Source of the DNA: Salminus brasiliensis
Lineage: Eukaryota; Chordata; Actinopteri; Characiformes; Bryconidae
DNA length: 64,000 nucleotides
NCBI RefSeq assembly: GCF_030463535.1
Contig: NC_132894.1
Span: 27,982,625 to 28,046,624, forward strand
Direction: 5' to 3'
Numbering within the stretch: position 1 is the stretch's first letter; the number at the start of each line of letters is the position of its first letter. Under the pieces are notes generated by a model that worked only from the letters and a program-made list of their open reading frames with translations, did not search any database and was not told where the DNA came from. A program made the translations under genes and the position numbers. Positions 48,889 to 59,559 of the stretch are shown one piece after another.

Positions 48889-50591
48889 TATAAGGAACTA
48901 CAATTCACTTCACCTGCTAGACAACACACCTTTAATTCAGGGGGTCTCACCTGAACATCCACATTCCTTGAACATGACTAAGTAGTTTTCATACTCATTG
49001 CAAACTGAGTCAGCAAACAAGAGCCATATACGGACTGAGTCACAAACAACCCCCGATGGTGCCGTTAGCCTGTTGAGCAATCCTCTCAATCAGTCCATAA
49101 AAGGATAAAGTAAGAAGTAACTGAAGAGCACAGAGATGTCTTTTTACCTCGTGTCAATTAGCAGTCAACAGTCAACACCCGCTGCCTGTAATGCAGCCTA
49201 TGAGTGTCATGTTCTGTAATAAACAGTCCTGTTTGTCGGTTACCGAGTGGATTAAACAATCACAGGAAATTCCAGCGCTTCGGAATGAGTGATGCGTGCG
49301 GGGCCAGCAGCTGAATGATTGGATCTGAGTGTCAGAAGAAGTCTATTTTCATTCCAAAGGATCGATGACTTGGCTTATTCATGTAGGCTTAAATGAGTCA
49401 AATCAAAACACTGACAGTTTCACTTTAAGGTTATTGTGAGGTTATTGTATTTTATTCGAGAGCTCATCCAGCACTTTCAAAGTGTTAAACAGCATGAGTC
49501 AACATGATGTTGACATGTGAAGGTTAATCGTGTCTATGCAAAGCTTGAAGAAAAAAAAAAGACATGCATAGCTTAGACATGCATCGCCTCACTAGTCACA
49601 GGTCAGTTATCGTAAGAGTGATAGGACCGAGTAATCCTAATGGCATTTTTCGGCCTCAAAACTATTCACCCCCTGGGGCTTGTAATCAACATCTGCCCGA
49701 AGACCCTCTCTGACACTGTCTTCACCCAAACTATCTCAATATAGCAGAAAGTTCTTTCTGGTGCTGAAGTCATTTTTCAGTTTTAACGTGAAAGACATGA
49801 GATACTTTTAATGGCAGCTTCGCCATCTGCGGCTTCCAGCTTAATAGGGTCGTGGTTGGCCGTTTTATCGAGTTAATGCTGTATCCCTGAAGGGAAGTGG
49901 ATGGGGGGGGTACAGACTCCTTCTGAATGCATCCATTAGCCTTGAAAAGATTCCAGGATACAAGATACGCTGACAGTAAATGTGATGAAGTTCTGTTTAA
50001 TGTTGCATCAGACCACCAAATCCAATCACATCACTCTTGGAAATGGAAGAAACAGAAGGAAAAAAACAGAAAACCTTTGTCAGAGCACAAAAATGAAACA
50101 GAAATCACTAGCTAATTTTGTAACAGGCATAAGTCACACAAAGGGTACACCATGGCTGTGCTCCGAAAATAGTTTGAAGATGTGTTGTTTTTTTGGTGCT
50201 GAAGTTAATCTGTTTAAAATTGAACACAGATTTTACACCATGTCCTCGGTTGGAACAGCACACGTATCCATTCACACTTTTTACCCACCCAAATACTTTA
50301 GACATGAGCAACATTACCAGCCTCTCAGGGGAACAGGATTCTTTCAGTTGTTTAGTTTTTTAGTTTTTTTGTTTTTAAAGCTGAATTATGGATTTGTGAT
50401 TCACATATATTTTTTATACAATTACAGCAATCTGCATTTGTTTAACACAAGGAGGAGTACAGAAAAAAAAACAGTGTTTTATGATCTGTTTGGCTACAGA
50501 GTGGAAATACTGGCTTGGTGGTGGTTGCTGGGGGGTGTGGGTTGGATTTGGGTTGAGAATGTAATGAGATGAGAGCCCCTCCCACCTGCAG

Positions 50592-50734
50592 TATAAATGC
50601 ACTCACGCCTAGCGTGGAGAGTCAGACTATTAGCCGAGTGTCACAGCTGCATTTCAGCTCGAACTGCGAGTAGAGGAGCTGCTGGATTACTGCCTCTGCA
50701 CGAACTCCTGAGTGAACCCCCAACAGCTTTACAG
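50592..50734 (+). promoter_or_regulatory. adma: adm core promoter and noncoding exon 1
   Basis: TATAAAT at 50,592-50,598 predicts transcription starting near 50,622. The leader then runs to a CAG/GTACGG donor at 50,734/50,735. No ATG occurs in this predicted leader. Just downstream of the TATA box, CACGC (50,604-50,608) and GCGTG (50,612-50,616) form an inverted pair of RCGTG cores, the motif shared by hypoxia- and AHR-type bHLH-PAS factors; adm is a known hypoxia-inducible gene in vertebrates. Factor binding here is inference. Confidence 0.7.
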
Positions 50735-51352
50735 GTACGGACTTAATGCTCTCTCTCTCTCTCTTTCCCGAGGGGCTGCTCTTTGCCCCTTCATCTGATG
50801 GCTTTACCCCTGCTGGGTTTGTGGGGTTTTTTTTGTTTTGTTTTTTTTTAGCTCAGAGCTGAAGTGTGCTAGACTGAAATAGGTTATCTGTCTGACTGTG
50901 CAAGACGTTCAGCTCTTGTGCATGTAGTTAGGAGGGCTGCCTGTAAGCATCAGGACAAATGATTTAATAATCTTAAAAACGTTTAAACCAGTTAAAGTTT
51001 GTCCAGCATTGGTTTTTGACTTTTCAATCTATATGAACTGGACCTTAAACTGGGTGTCATAAGTAAAGACTGCAGGGAGACTAAAGCTCACCGGAGCTTT
51101 GGTCATCCTGTGTAGCCTTTGTCCTTCTTTTTCCACTCATCAGGGGGTTGAAGCGTGGTTGTAAGTTTACTTATTTGTTCAGAGCATGACCCCAGCCAGC
51201 CACTTTAAATAAATGTATGATGAGGGTAAACAGACTGGATTTTGGACCTTTGGCACACAGTGAGGGAGATGCTAGCAGGTAGATGGCTCTCTTTCCTTCC
51301 AACCTGAAGAAGGAATTTAACAAGTTTCTTTGATTTCTTTGTTTCTCCACAG
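50735..51352 (+). other. adma: adm intron 1
   Basis: A 618-bp GT-AG intron in the 5'UTR. It contains a short CT repeat (about 50,749-50,763) and poly-T tracts. Nothing else is supported. Confidence 0.8.
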
Positions 51353-51364
51353 ATATCAGACAAA

Positions 51365-51468
51365 ATGAACCCGATCCTTCTGTCCCTCTTCTGCTGCTGT
51401 CTGCTGGTCACTGTCACACCCGGTGTAGACAGTGCAAAACTCAACCTCAGCCAAGTTTTGAAAATGAG
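51365..51468 (+). CDS. adma: adm coding exon (transcript exon 2): signal peptide and start of PAMP-like region
   Basis: The acceptor TTTCTCCACAG ends at 51,352. The ATG lies 12 nt into the exon, and the coding part is 34 codons plus 2 nt, ending at donor GTAAGT. It encodes the signal peptide and SAKLNLSQVLKM. Confidence 0.95.
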
Positions 51469-52388
51469 GTAAGTTTATTAAATTATTTATTTGATTTTTT
51501 TTTTTTTTACATATTTTATAAGGATGAGATGGTAATGGATTGCTTTGTAACACTTCTAATGGGTTGTCTGCTTCTCTTGCTGACCAGTGTCTGGCTACAG
51601 AGAACAAAAAGGGATCTGAGTACCCTGTCTGCTCTGAGGGAAGCACAGCCTGGGCAGTTTGTCAGACCTGAAGATGTCAAAGATGCTCTGCTTCCACATT
51701 CCAGGTAAGAACCTTTTTTTTTCTTATGTAACTGTCCATACAGTCCCGTTTATCACATTTCAAGTTTACTGAACTTGTCGAACAAGCAGTGTTTAAGTAA
51801 ACCATGTCTAGGAGTTGGGATTAGGACTTGTCAAATAAGAATAAGGATTAGCATTAAATTTGTTATTAAGTTATTAAGCTTACTAGTTGATAGCTACTAT
51901 GCATAAAGTATGCCTGATATGCAAGGCATGCAGTTACGAGCGTAAAGAATGCATGTTGGGACCTTCCATCAGGTTCTTAAAGTTTAAGGGGTCTAAAGTA
52001 AACCAGGGCTATCATTTACAAGCCAAACGCAATGAAGGAATGCAGAGTAGGAATGACCGTCCACTCTCTTTCTCTCTTTCTCTTTAGTGCCGGCCACACT
52101 GGCGTACGGACGAAACGTTCCAAGAACTCCATCAACCAGTCAAGGAGGTCTGGCTGCGCCCTGGGCACCTGCACCGTGCACGATCTGGCACACCGTCTGC
52201 AACAGCTCAACAACAAGCTGAAGGTTGCTAGTGCACCCATCGATAAGATCAGCCCACTGGGCTACGGGCGGAGGCGCAGGTCGGTCCCAGAGAGAAGCAT
52301 GAGCCTGCAGCGGGAGGAGGAAGCAGGAGGCCGCCTGCGGCCCGTGTGGAGGCTGCACAGGCTGGAGGCGCTGCTCAGGCGGACATGA
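51365..52388 (+). CDS. adma: Preproadrenomedullin (adrenomedullin a / AM1), complete, 3 coding exons
   Basis: Precursor of the secreted vasodilator peptide adrenomedullin (CGRP family), which acts on calcitonin-receptor-like receptor/RAMP complexes. The spliced exons 51,365-51,468, 51,588-51,704 and 52,088-52,388 give 173 residues. Residues 1 to about 23 are a hydrophobic signal peptide (MNPILLSLFCCCLLVTVTPG). A PAMP-like segment follows to R40, then furin site R40-T-K-R43. A second RTKR at 81-84 precedes the mature hormone S85-Y133. Its ring CALGTC closes by a C97-C102 disulfide, and the conserved TCTVHDLAHRLQQLNNKLK and KISPLGYG follow. G134 is the amide donor, before R135-R138. The last 35 residues are a propeptide tail. 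The ATG has A at -3. Neighbours: divergent sbf2 upstream and a collinear gene downstream, as for ADM in other vertebrates. Confidence 0.97.
51588..51704 (+). CDS. adma: adm coding exon (transcript exon 3): PAMP end and spacer propeptide
   Basis: 117 nt, entering and leaving in phase 2. The acceptor is GCTGACCAG and the donor GTAAGA. It encodes SVWLQRTKRDLSTLSALREA and the linker up to PHS. It contains the first RTKR cleavage site. The equivalent of the human PAMP amidation glycine is threonine (T41). Confidence 0.93.
51705..52087 (+). other. adma: adm intron 3
   Basis: A 383-bp GT-AG intron before the mature-peptide exon, with a TCTCTTTCTCTT polypyrimidine tract at its end. The other coding-region intron (51,469-51,587) is only 119 bp. 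Confidence 0.9.
52088..52388 (+). CDS. adma: adm coding exon (transcript exon 4): mature adrenomedullin and C-terminal tail
   Basis: The acceptor CTCTTTAG ends at 52,087 and the reading frame to the TGA at 52,386-52,388 holds 99 codons after the split codon. The exon carries RTKR, the 49-residue mature peptide, the GRRRR processing/amidation signal and an arginine/glutamate-rich tail. One exon holding the whole mature hormone is typical of adm genes. Confidence 0.96.
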
Positions 52389-52610
52389 GCGAACAGGGTA
52401 CCCGCACAACGGGACAGAGGCGGCGGAAGCCCCCTTTACTGGGCTTGCAGGCCAACTCCGAAATTCTACGCATGCCTCAGACTCCTGCCAAGAGTTTCTC
52501 TGGCGCGTACTTTTCCCGAGCCGAGCGGCTGAGAGGGAAAAAGTTGGGCCTGCGCTGCGCATGGCCAAAGCTCGAGCGCAAAAACAACAGCTGTTCCACT
52601 AAGCACTGTG

Positions 52611-52682
52611 AAAGAAAGAGAGACAGAGACAGACAGAGAGAGAGAGAGAGGGAGAGAGAGAGAGAGAGAAGAAAAGGGAGAG
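52611..52682. repeat. (GA)n microsatellite in adm 3'UTR
   Basis: An AGAGACAGAC-then-(AG)n purine run of about 70 bp starting 222 bp after the adm stop codon. Confidence 0.92.
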
Positions 52683-53441
52683 GGATGCTGTGGTCAAGCA
52701 CTGGAGCCGTGGCAGAGCACTGGGTGTGAGCTTAAAGATCAACTGCACTGATCCCCAGCACCATGGACTGACCACAGGCACCGGCCAAAAGAACAAACCT
52801 CCTCCCATGGGACAGAATGTTTCAATGTCCTCTCGCTACTCCTCAGACAGACAATTTGGCGGGATTACGGGACTCGAATGTCTTCCATATACCCTCTCTC
52901 AGAAGATCAAAACACCTCTGGACTTAAAGCCATCGAATTCATCTGGAAAAGATATCGATATCGATGATTCTAGGGAGATGGACTTTAAGCATAAGGCAAC
53001 AAAGCTGTTTTCTGTCTCAAACCACCTTCTCGGACACTGTATGAGGGATGAATGCCTTAGATTATAGGAAAGAATGCCTTTGCCAGTCCATAAGGATTGT
53101 ACTGTACTTGAACCTTATTATTGTTTTGTATAGAGATATGTGCAATCTATATGTAATGTTGTTTTTTGTTTTATTTTTGCCAGTATATGTATATATATGC
53201 CAAAAAATGTTAGATATTGTTATTTAATTGTTTTATATTCCTTTCTATTACTTAAAGAGAGCTATTTTTGTACAGGAATAAATAATAAGGGCATTGTATG
53301 TATGTTGTCTATTATTCATTTTGTGTCGTAAATGTCATATTGTTTCAAGCTGTGGTCATAGAGTGATATGTTTTGATGTCTGTAATAATATATTTGTCAA
53401 TCGGATTTTATTTTGCCATGTCAGAGTAACATTGTAATTCC

Positions 53442-53447
53442 AATAAA
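53442..53447 (+). terminator. adma: adm distal poly(A) signal AATAAA
   Basis: Canonical hexamer followed within 25 bp by a T-rich then GT-rich stretch. Cleavage is expected near 53,460-53,466. Confidence 0.8.
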
Positions 53448-53846
53448 CCTTTTTTTGCATAAATCAAAGTTGCTGTTGCCAGTGGCTCATCTTTTCTGAT
53501 CTTCAGGGCATGAGGGTTTAAAACAGAAGTGGGCTGATCTCTTAAAGTGCCTCAAATGTGGGTTTTCGGCTTAATGTGACACGTCAGATTTTTCACAAAT
53601 CAGATCTTCAGATCTTTCACAAAATTGTCCTACATCAGAAACATGGCTGTGACCTAACATATAGCTGTCTTCATCATCCAGTGCAGCAAAGAACATGCAG
53701 GCTTGTCACACTGATGACAGATATGGTTGCTTTTGGGTCATTTACAAGCATAGATGTGAACCAACAAGACAGAATGATTGGATCAGACAATATCTCAGAA
53801 TTGCCCCCCTTGGCTAGCTGATGCCTATGTTGCATTCCTTCTAGAT

Positions 53847-53945
53847 AGATTGACAGATAACGTTATTAATCCCAGAGGGAAAGTCAGGTATTACAGCAGC
53901 ACAGAAGTACAGTGAAAAGCAAACAAGAGCAACGCAAAGTAAAGA
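53847..53945. repeat. LINE-tail-like dispersed repeat
   Basis: AGATAGATTGACAGATAACG then TTATTAATCCCAGAGGGAAA and TACAGCAGCAC. This phrase family (TTTATTGATCCC-GAGGGAAAT) is a common dispersed end sequence of a fish non-LTR element read in reverse. The exact family is not assigned. Confidence 0.5.
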
Positions 53946-54030
53946 GCAAAGTAGCCTCCCGTATATGTACAAATACATAAACAGAAGGAAGATATCATAA
54001 GAGTGTAACAAAGCAGTTAAAGTGATTATT

Positions 54031-54190
54031 ATTATTTAATTATTTATGTATTATATTCCTTTCTACTACTTAAAGAGAGTTTTTTTGGTACAGGAATAAA
54101 TAATAAGGACATTGTATGTATGTTGTCTATTATGTATTTTGTGTATCATAAATGTCATATTGTTTCAGATTTAATTTTTCCATGTTAGAG
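54031..54190 (+). repeat. Duplicated fragment of the adm 3'UTR
   Basis: Matches 53,219-53,427 of the adm 3'UTR in order and orientation. Shared blocks include TTATATTCCTTTCTA, TACTTAAAGAGAG, ACAGGAATAAATAATAAGG, CATTGTATGTATGTTGTCTA and TAAATGTCATATTGTTTCA. About 57 bp present in the original (from 53,347) are missing, after which homology resumes to CCATG-TAGAG. The copy of the proximal AATAAA is retained. It lies about 0.6 kb beyond the end of adm and has no coding part. Confidence 0.88.
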
Positions 54191-56779
54191 CCTCAAACGT
54201 ATGTCTCCACAAATGCGCATACGTGTAGACTGAGTGGAGCAGAATGTCCAAAGTAACAGGATGGCCAGATCATGGCTTGACCCAGAGAGTAAACTGAGCC
54301 TGGACTGAGACCAGCGTCTGACAGAAGACAGGCAGTCTGTCCAAAAGGATGCTGCTCTCTGAGGGAGGTATAGGGACGGTCTGTGCAGCATTCCCCCGAG
54401 GTGTAGAGCAAAGGCCTTTGCGCTAGTGTGAGAGGCTCACCGTAGGACGTTCCTATTAAACACACCATTAACATTCCTCTCCTAATGAGATGGAACTTCA
54501 GCTATGCACTTTTACTGTGTTGCCCATGCTGTTTTAATGCAGCAGTCCACAACCATTCACAGATTTATGCAGTACTAGAATAAACACTGTGAGCAATGGA
54601 GATGCTGTCTGCTTTTTTTTCCATAGATAAGATGAATTTATCTGTCTGCAAACATGTGTTTTGTTAGGTCTTCTTGAGCCGGGGTCTTTGTGTTTGGCTT
54701 GCTAGTACTGCACAAATTCGGCCTTACTATTTCCTTGTGGGTGGATTTGGTATTCTAGTCAATTTAATGCCAGTTTCTTGACATTTCTATCAATCAGGAC
54801 TATCTAACATTGACATTTCTATCAATAGGGCCTAACTAGGGCACCACAACCAAGCTCTCATACGGTTTCCCAATCAAATCTTGTATTAGATTAGAAACAT
54901 TTGTAAAATACACCCATAAAGTCTGGAGCAGTTATTACGGTGCAAATCTTTGCCCAGTTTTGACCATTAAAAAGTCATGCCCGGGAAGAAATCTTCCACT
55001 TGTTCTCTATAAAGTTTCCTCATCCACAGGCAATTTGAAAAGTAAATACACACTCCTGGCCAAGATGTACTAAAGGCAGTCTGAGCAGAAGCTCACCTCT
55101 CTCCCGTCTGTCTAAAAAAAGGGTCAAAAAGGCCAAAACGTAAACATGCTTTTCTCTCCCAGTCTGAGGTGACATACGTTGAGGGATGTACAGGAGAGAG
55201 GCCATTGAACTTCCTCTCTGACCCTTACAGAGTGAACACTGATGACCTCCCAGCTGGTCATGGACACTGCAAGGGTCAATTCAGGGGTAATGAACTACAT
55301 TAGAGACGTTCTACAGCTCAAAGTCACAGTGCAGACATGTGTGAGTAATATTGAAGGACTGAGGATTTGAGAATCTGTGGGATTAAAGCTCCACCTAGTG
55401 GAAATGGTTGTTGCTGACAGTGGTATGTTGTTGGACTTGGCTGCTGCACATACCTAGCCCTATTTTTACTCATGTACAGTATGCTGTAGCCACGGCCGGA
55501 AATCCCTAGCGTACTATCTCCATCCTATCTTTCAACACAGTTTCATATTTATGCTCATATACTGTGGGTGTGTATTCTTTCCACGTTCAGATTTCTTGAA
55601 TAGTAATATATCAGCTAACAATAAACAATAGTAATTTAAGGGAATATGGTCCTTTATGGGACTCTGAACCCGAGCCCAAGCAAGTTCATTTGCTTTTAAT
55701 CAGCTGACTTCAATTTCAACCTAATTTAACAAAACTAATTAAAATCCATGATAGAACAGGGCCACAAACTACGTAGATTCCAGGTGAAACAGTGAGTCAC
55801 TGAGGTGTGAACGCCCAAAGGCTCTGCTGTATTGTGTTTCATACTGCACCTCACATGATGTATTTTCTTTAAGATTACATGACACAAAGCTGTGGGTGCG
55901 GCCTGTTTCATTTTCATTTTGAGGTCGTTGCAATCAGCCAAATATAACAAGACAAGACACTCACGCAAATTTAGAAAAGATACATGCAGCGATGAAAAAA
56001 ATGGAACATGATTTGTGCTCTAAAGTCTTTTTTATTATTAAATGACATTAGAGGATAAACCCAATGGCATTTTCTGGAAGGAAAAGTGAAAGGAGGACAG
56101 TAGGATAAAGTAGGAGATAAAGCTGTCCTGGTTTCTGTACATTTAAAAGCAAAACATCTGCCAGACATCTAGATGATCTTAAAGAGATGTATGGCTCATC
56201 AGGAAACATCAATATCATCAATCCTCCTCACAGAGCAGCGACTAAGCCACAAGGCCATTCTTTCCATACAAGTGTAATACCACAAGCATAAAGGCAACAT
56301 TTCAGTTTAAGAACCACACTAATTATTTTTATTTATTTATTACTAAATAAAAAGCATTAATTTTGTTTTTCTCATCCTTAAAAAGTCATATTGAAAGCAT
56401 TCCTTTATCTATATAAGAAAGTCAGAGCAACTTCCAATTATAAGCTACAGTTTCTGATAGCACAGTGCCACACTTAGTTTACTCAGTCAGGTATTGATCT
56501 TGCCTTGTCTATCTATCTTCCATGTTCATGTACCTCACCTGGTTCCTGTCTGCAGCTCCGCCTTCTTGTTATTTCACTAAGCTGTTCAGTCCTGGTGTAT
56601 ATAGGCCCCTGGGTCCAGCCTACAGACGCCTGTGCTGGGCCTACGTCGCTTGAGAGTAATGAGAGGAGAGAAAGAACATGGCCAAATGTTCACTGCTGAT
56701 TCTGCTAATTCTCACAGACTGGGATTCGTGTGACTACTGGGATTTAAACTTATGATCTCCAGTCCATTGACTGGCTACT

Positions 56780-56890
56780 GTGCAGTGGCGCAACTATCTA
56801 ACTGTCTGATCATTTGTTTTAAATTCTTTTAGTTTGAATTCTGACAATGCCACAACCGTCCACACTCACTAGTCCAAGCTACTAAGAGTA
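56780..56890 (+). mobile_element. tRNA-derived SINE head fragment
   Basis: GTGGCGCAACTATCTAACTG resembles the A-box region of the SINE head at 22,694-22,830 (GTGGCACAACTGTCTAAGTG). About 35 bp later TAGTTTGAATTC is a degenerate B box. A third of the element at most is present. Confidence 0.45.
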
Positions 56891-57899
56891 ATGTAGGAGT
56901 CTTTTACTGAACTAAGTTAACAAAAACTAGTGTGTAAATAAATGCTTTTAACCTTATATAAGTTGACCTGTCAAGAATTTCTTTTCAGTGCTCAATAGTC
57001 ATTATTTCCTGAGAGTGCTGCTATGTAGATAATAGACATCAGGACACGGACAATATAAAAGCATAGCAGGCAATAAAGCACATAGTAAATACTGTCAATA
57101 GGATGATACACTTACATTGCTGGGGTCATCCCTCTTTATGCTGATGGGTTCTAATGCTCCATTTGTGCATGGCTCCCTTTCCTAGGCTGCATCTGCAGGT
57201 GTTCGTGAGCTGTGCTGTACAGAGAGGTGAGTGGTCCCATCACTTACACTCCTGTGCTATCTTCAGTCAGTGATCGCTGAGAAGCAACAGGCCGGCAGTT
57301 ATCTCCTGCCAACACATAAAGGCTGTGGTTAAATGACAGCATGCATTTTGCATCACCCCTACATCCTATATAAAGAAAGATTCTGTTCCACACATTCTAT
57401 TATTGCAAAATTATTATAATTATAAGTCAGTATAAGTTAGCCTTATTTATAAATGTATTAATGTTCTGATTGAAGAACTCTCTTCGCTGTTATTATTAGA
57501 GTACTTCTCCTCTAAAAATGGGGTGCTTCTTTGACTGGTCATACGGTTTCCGAACTTTAAGGTGGTGCTGGATGTCCAGCCCATGAAGTCCAACTTTGCT
57601 CCTTCTCCAGTTTGTAAAAGTGATCACAGGCAGAATGTTCATGTTTCAGGTGTGGGGTATTTTGTGGAAAATGCTCTGTCATTTTAACACAACCCAAGAG
57701 AGCTAAGTGTTCGGGATAATTAACACTGTAATCTGGACCATCACAGGGCCAAAGAGCATCACTGTTAAAAAAATACAGGCTCCTAAATCATTTCTGACTC
57801 AAATGTAATTAAATGAAAAACATATCGATGAAATTAACATGACAGACATACTTGACAACAAGACATACTTGATACCTGATGTTTGCTTCTTTAGTTTAC

Positions 57900-58462
57900 A
57901 ACAGGAGCTGACATAGGCCAGTGTTACTAGCAAACACTGGGCTTAGAATGTCTCCAGTCTTATTTCCAATAATAATAAAAGCATGTAAATGTATCCAGAT
58001 CTTCATTTGTTTCTCACAGACAAATCCAAGCACTTTAAAACATGAGTGCAGTCTATAATTCATATTATTATTACCACCATTAATCATCATTACTCTTATT
58101 ACTCTTACCATCACTACGATTGTATTAGTTATACTATATTATGATTATGATTATGATATAATTATTTTTTATGATTATTTTGCACACCTGAGCAGTAGAA
58201 CAGGCCTATGTGCTGGTTGGTGACTGTCATCAATAATCTATAAATTGTTCTGATCAAAAGAGGACAGATCCCCCTTGTGAGTCTTGGTTCCTCCAGCTCT
58301 GAGGGAGTTTTTCCTGGCCACTGTTGCCTTTGGCTTGCTCACTGGGGGTCTTTAGGGGTTTGTTGATCTCTTGTCTTTTTACCGATTACTGATTCTATAA
58401 AGCTGCTTTGTGACACTGCCAGTTGTAAAAAGTGCTATACGAATAAATTTGATTTGATATAA
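57900..58462 (-). repeat. Dispersed fish repeat, copy 2 (minus orientation)
   Basis: The reverse complement carries the same series as 29,701-30,115: CAAATTTATTCGTATAGCAC, TTTTTACAACTG, CACAAAGCAG, CAGTGAGCAAGCCAAAGGCA, ACTCCCTCAGAGCTGGAGGA and CAAGACTCACAAGGGGG, followed by an AT-rich TAATGAT-like part. It is longer than copy 1 and interrupted by simple AT sequence. Confidence 0.7.
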
Positions 58463-58762
58463 AATCAAAATAAACCTCAGTAATCAGAACCTCAGTCTAA
58501 TATGTGGTTTCTTTTAATACTTTAAAAATAATGTAATGCTTTCACAAGCCCAAGTTCACATGAATTGCTAAAACTAGTCACCTAGCTAATGTCAGATGTT
58601 TCACTAGTAACCTTAAGCACATCAGCTAGCTCCCTAGCTAACAGCAGCTAGCTAATATTTTTAGCATTATGCTAGCTAGCGTGCTAGTTGGTTAATCAAG
58701 GTTAATATACCTACAAATGTCAAACAAATGCAATACAAATACAAATAATTAACAAATATTAA

Positions 58763-58767
<5 letters not shown>

Positions 58768-58808
<41 letters not shown>
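58768..58808. repeat. (AT)n microsatellite
   Basis: A perfect AT run of about 40 bp. Confidence 0.95.
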
Positions 58809-58811
<3 letters not shown>

Positions 58812-59206
58812 ATATGCTGGTGTACTAAAATAGTTAGCTAGCATTACCTCACGTAGCTAATGCTAGTGCTGCCTTACGTTTGCTCGAGGTTGACAGACGA
58901 TTATACTAGCCAAGTTTTACTTTTTTATTTTAAGCTATCTCTAACATTGTGGTTTGGCCAAATGTGGTATAGTGAAGACATTTCCCTGACATTTAAACGT
59001 TTAAACTGGACAGTATCTGTCTCGGTCATTAGCTGTGGGTCTGGTATTGATAGCGTTAGCCTTGCAAGTCCAGTCGCCTTGTCGGCAGATATTGACCAGC
59101 GGTCTTTTAAGCAGTCTGGAGCACAATAAAGACTTTTATTTATTTGTTTATTTATTTAAAAATTGCAAAATAAATGTATAAAAAAATAAACAAACGTGTA
59201 TATTTA

Positions 59207-59246
59207 AATAATAATAATAATTATTATTATTATTATTATTATTATT
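59207..59246. repeat. (AAT)n/(ATT)n inverted trinucleotide microsatellite
   Basis: An AATAATAATAAT run turns directly into TTATTATTATTATT, so the junction is a perfect palindrome able to form a cruciform. Confidence 0.92.
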
Positions 59247-59559
59247 GATGATGTCACATGTAAGGACACAAGGACAACTGACTTAAATTATTAGCCTAAT
59301 ATTTCTCAATTATTATTTAAAAACAGCGATTTGTTTTCACACCATTTGGATTCGTTATCCTGAAATAACGCGATAAACCATTTGTACTTATATTATGTCA
59401 AAACGAATAACTCAGGATCTCGAGTTAGGACCAAATGTTTGGATTAGTCATTATTCACACACAAACCTCAAAAAGCTCGAGTTTGACCAAATATCTCGAT
59501 GAAAGAAGTATCTATTATTTCGAGATAAGTCCAACCGTTTTGACATATTTCTGTGAGGT

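Larger units (their letters stand above)
46491..50590. other. sbf2-adm divergent intergenic region
   Basis: About 4 kb between the divergent promoters. It contains the fold-back element 46,646-47,069, the minisatellite 48,112-48,513 and the palindromic element 48,697-48,888. No protein gene was recognised. The longest open frame in the whole window (49,982-50,572, 196 codons) lies here, but it has no recognisable family and an irregular composition. Confidence 0.75.
52389..53465 (+). other. adma: adm 3'UTR with poly(A) signals
   Basis: About 1.07 kb after the stop codon to the distal poly(A) signal AATAAA (53,442-53,447), with a GT-rich stretch just beyond (from about 53,468). A proximal AATAAA is at 53,277-53,282. 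A GA-rich microsatellite is at 52,611-52,682. The last 350 bp are very T-rich with several ATTTA-like pentamers, suggesting an unstable mRNA (inference). Open frames here are not genes. Confidence 0.8.
53466..59550. other. adm to next-gene intergenic region
   Basis: About 6 kb. Recognised contents are a LINE-tail-like sequence at 53,847-53,945, a decayed copy of part of the adm 3'UTR at 54,031-54,190, a SINE fragment at 56,780-56,890, a dispersed repeat at 57,900-58,462, an AT microsatellite at 58,768, and an AAT/ATT palindrome at 59,207. In 54.2-56.7 kb and 56.9-57.9 kb I see no gene. Confidence 0.75.

Noticed and set aside
49982..50572. 196-codon open frame upstream of adm, the longest in the window
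   Set aside because: No recognisable domain, patchy hydrophobic and poly-pyrimidine-derived composition, and it runs up to the adm TATA box. It looks like chance.
52140..52568. 142-codon minus-strand frame across the adm last exon
   Set aside because: Shadow of the GC-rich adm coding exon on the opposite strand.
56500..56665. Possible LTR-like sequence with a GTGTATATAGGCCCC box
   Set aside because: It is reminiscent of fish retroelement LTR promoters, but no terminal TG...CA pair, second LTR or internal coding part was found.
57188..57229. Possible 41-bp exon (CCTTTCCTAG acceptor, GTGAGT donor) upstream of the third gene
   Set aside because: Splice-like ends alone are common by chance. 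It has no coding signal and no supporting neighbour.
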